Origin: Candidatus Poseidoniaceae archaeon
GTDB taxonomy: Archaea; Thermoplasmatota; Poseidoniia; Poseidoniales; Poseidoniaceae
NCBI GenBank assembly: GCA_028822955.1
Contig: JAPKCL010000018.1
Coordinates: forward strand, 1 to 23,541
Direction of reading: 5' to 3'
DNA length: 23,541 bases
The notes under the pieces were generated by a model that was not told where the DNA came from, made no database searches, and was given only the letters and a program-made list of their open reading frames with translations. Below are positions 22,503 through 23,541 of the stretch, piece by piece (positions within the stretch are counted from its first letter, which is position 1; the number at the start of each line of letters is the position of its first letter). The translations under genes were made by a program, and so were the position numbers.

Positions 22503-23045
22503 ATGGTAAAACTCGACAGAATCGAACACATCGTAACCATCCCTGAAGGCGTTAACGCATCGGTCAGCGAAGATGGCGTCGTCACTATACAAGGTCCAAA
22601 AGGTACCTTGTCACGAGAATTCACAAGCACGTTCCTCAAGTTGTTAGAAGATGACAACGGCTTGATTGTCCGTGTAGACATGCCTCGTCGTAAGCAACGT
22701 GCTCTTGCGGGAACATGGAATGCTCACCTGAACAACATGGTCAAGGGCGTAACAGTCGGCTTCACATATCATTTGAAAGCCTTCTATTCTCACTTCCCTA
22801 TGACTTTGGCTGTTAAAGGAAACATCTTCGTAGTGAACAACTACTTCGGAGAACGAGTTCCTCGAAACGCAGATATTCTCTCTGGCGTTGAAGTCAAAGT
22901 CAACAAAAAGGTCGAAGTTGTTGTTTCTGGCATCGACAAAGAAAATGTCGGCCAAACAGCTGCGAACATCGAAAAGTGCGCTACGGTCAAAAACCGTGAT
23001 CGCCGTGTATTCCAAGATGGAATATACCTCATCAATAAGGAGTGA
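22503..23045 (+). CDS. rpl6: 50S ribosomal protein L6 (uL6)
   Basis: This 180-residue protein near the factor-binding site has the duplicated L6 fold. VTIQGPKGTLSREF, RKQRALAGTWNAHLNNMVKGVTVGFTYHLKAFYSHFPM and FGERVPRNADILSGVEVKV are archaeal L6 features. GIDKENVGQTAANIEK is the conserved C-terminal motif. The start is decided by TGAGGTGA. Its stop lies within GGAGTGA (23039-23045), which serves the next gene. Confidence 0.97.
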   Translation: MVKLDRIEHIVTIPEGVNASVSEDGVVTIQGPKGTLSREFTSTFLKLLEDDNGLIVRVDMPRRKQRALAGTWNAHLNNMVKGVTVGFTYHLKAFYSHFPMTLAVKGNIFVVNNYFGERVPRNADILSGVEVKVNKKVEVVVSGIDKENVGQTAANIEKCATVKNRDRRVFQDGIYLINKE

Positions 23046-23050
23046 TATGA

Positions 23051-23530
23051 ATGGCAGAAGATTATCAAACAATGACTGTTGCAGAACTCAAAGACCTTCT
23101 CAAGGAAGCAGGCTTGCCTGTTTCTGGAAAGAAAGCCGACCTCGTTGCACGCTTGGCTGAATCAAGCGTTGCTGAAGAAGTCGAAACATCTGATTCCAGT
23201 GAAGACTGGGAAGAAGATGGAGATTGGGACGAAGAGGCTGTTGTCGGCCACGTCGCTCGGCAAAAACCAATTCTCGATGAAGAAACCAAAGCAGCTCTTT
23301 CCCTTCGTTCAGAGCAAAAGAAAAAGACACCTTCTTTCCGCCGAACAGAATGGTTCCGTTACAAGCGTCTTTCACGCTCTGGATGGAGAGCACCTCACGG
23401 TATGGACAGTAAGCAACGACGTAACTACCGATACCGAAGTTCCCTTGTTCGTGTTGGTCACGGCAAGGTTTCTCTTACCCGTGGATACCACTCCTCTGGA
23501 TTTCGAGATCCACGGTGTTTTGAACCATAA
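23051..23530 (+). CDS. rpl32e: 50S ribosomal protein L32e (eL32) with N-terminal SAP-like domain, apparently frameshifted
   Basis: Residues about 7-37 (MTVAELKDLLKEAGLPVSGK, then KADLVARLAE) look like a SAP nucleic-acid-binding helix pair. A very acidic linker follows (DSSEDWEEDGDWDEEAV), then the L32e core: FRRTEWFRYKRL, GWRAPHGMDSKQRRNYR, GYHSSGF. The ribosome binding site GGAGTGA (23039-23045) is 5 nt upstream of ATG 23051. The frame as read stops at TAA 23528-23530 after 159 residues, just past SGF, where family members continue for some 30-50 residues with a conserved xVxN-x-ELE segment. Dropping one base near 23504 gives EIHGVLNHNFSE (23505-23540), open to the window end, which fits the family much better. 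An indel error or a real frameshift is likely, so the true 3' end is probably beyond the window. Confidence 0.85.
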   Translation: MAEDYQTMTVAELKDLLKEAGLPVSGKKADLVARLAESSVAEEVETSDSSEDWEEDGDWDEEAVVGHVARQKPILDEETKAALSLRSEQKKKTPSFRRTEWFRYKRLSRSGWRAPHGMDSKQRRNYRYRSSLVRVGHGKVSLTRGYHSSGFRDPRCFEP

Positions 23531-23541
23531 CTTCTCGGAAT

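Noticed and set aside
1..23541. CRISPR arrays, insertion sequences, integrase or phage genes
   Set aside because: I saw no regularly spaced direct repeats, transposase motifs or attachment-site structure. The window looks chromosomal and conserved.

Overview
The window looks like a contig from an uncultivated, probably marine euryarchaeon of the Thermoplasmatota / Marine Group II-III (Poseidoniales-like) kind. The evidence is a complete archaeal-order ribosomal protein cluster (L3, L4, L23, L2, S19, L22, S3, L29, aIF1, Rpp29, S17, L14, L24, S4e, L5, S14, S8, L6, L32e), a group II chaperonin, a Hef/FANCM-type helicase-nuclease, and a large Sec-exported surface protein with a C-terminal anchor. 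I cannot fix the lineage more tightly without a search. Both window ends cut genes.

Layout. 1-761: 3' part of a class I aminotransferase. 776-2771: two membrane proteins I do not recognise, the first with a CC...CxxC cysteine cluster. 2856-6320: a large secreted protein with tandem beta-sandwich repeats, one C-terminal membrane segment and a Pro/Ala-rich cytoplasmic tail. 6393-8024: thermosome subunit. 8169-11006: a coupled two-gene redox unit. 11007-13706 (minus): Hef, convergent with the redox unit and with no gap between the two stop codons. 13707-14070: divergent regulatory region with several potential hairpins. 14071 to the end: 19 tightly packed translation genes on the plus strand.

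The most unusual system is the redox pair at 8169-11006. The first protein joins an intact [4Fe-4S] ferredoxin domain, a CysJ/CPR-type flavodoxin domain and a full SdhB/FrdB-like module whose Fe-S ligand cysteines are all gone. The second protein is an HdrB/SdhE-like (CCG) protein that has also lost most cluster cysteines. The two look like a thiol:fumarate reductase B or archaeal SdhB-SdhE pair converted into a cluster-free scaffold and tied to a working ferredoxin-flavodoxin wire. I do not know a described system of this kind.

Translation in the window depends heavily on termination-reinitiation. Seven junctions carry the exact string TGAGGTGA, in which the upstream stop codon forms the first bases of the next Shine-Dalgarno sequence, with 4-6 nt to the next ATG. 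Other junctions use ATGA or TGATG overlaps. The last gene, L32e, carries an N-terminal SAP-like domain and appears frameshifted near 23504, where its expected C-terminus continues in the +1 frame.
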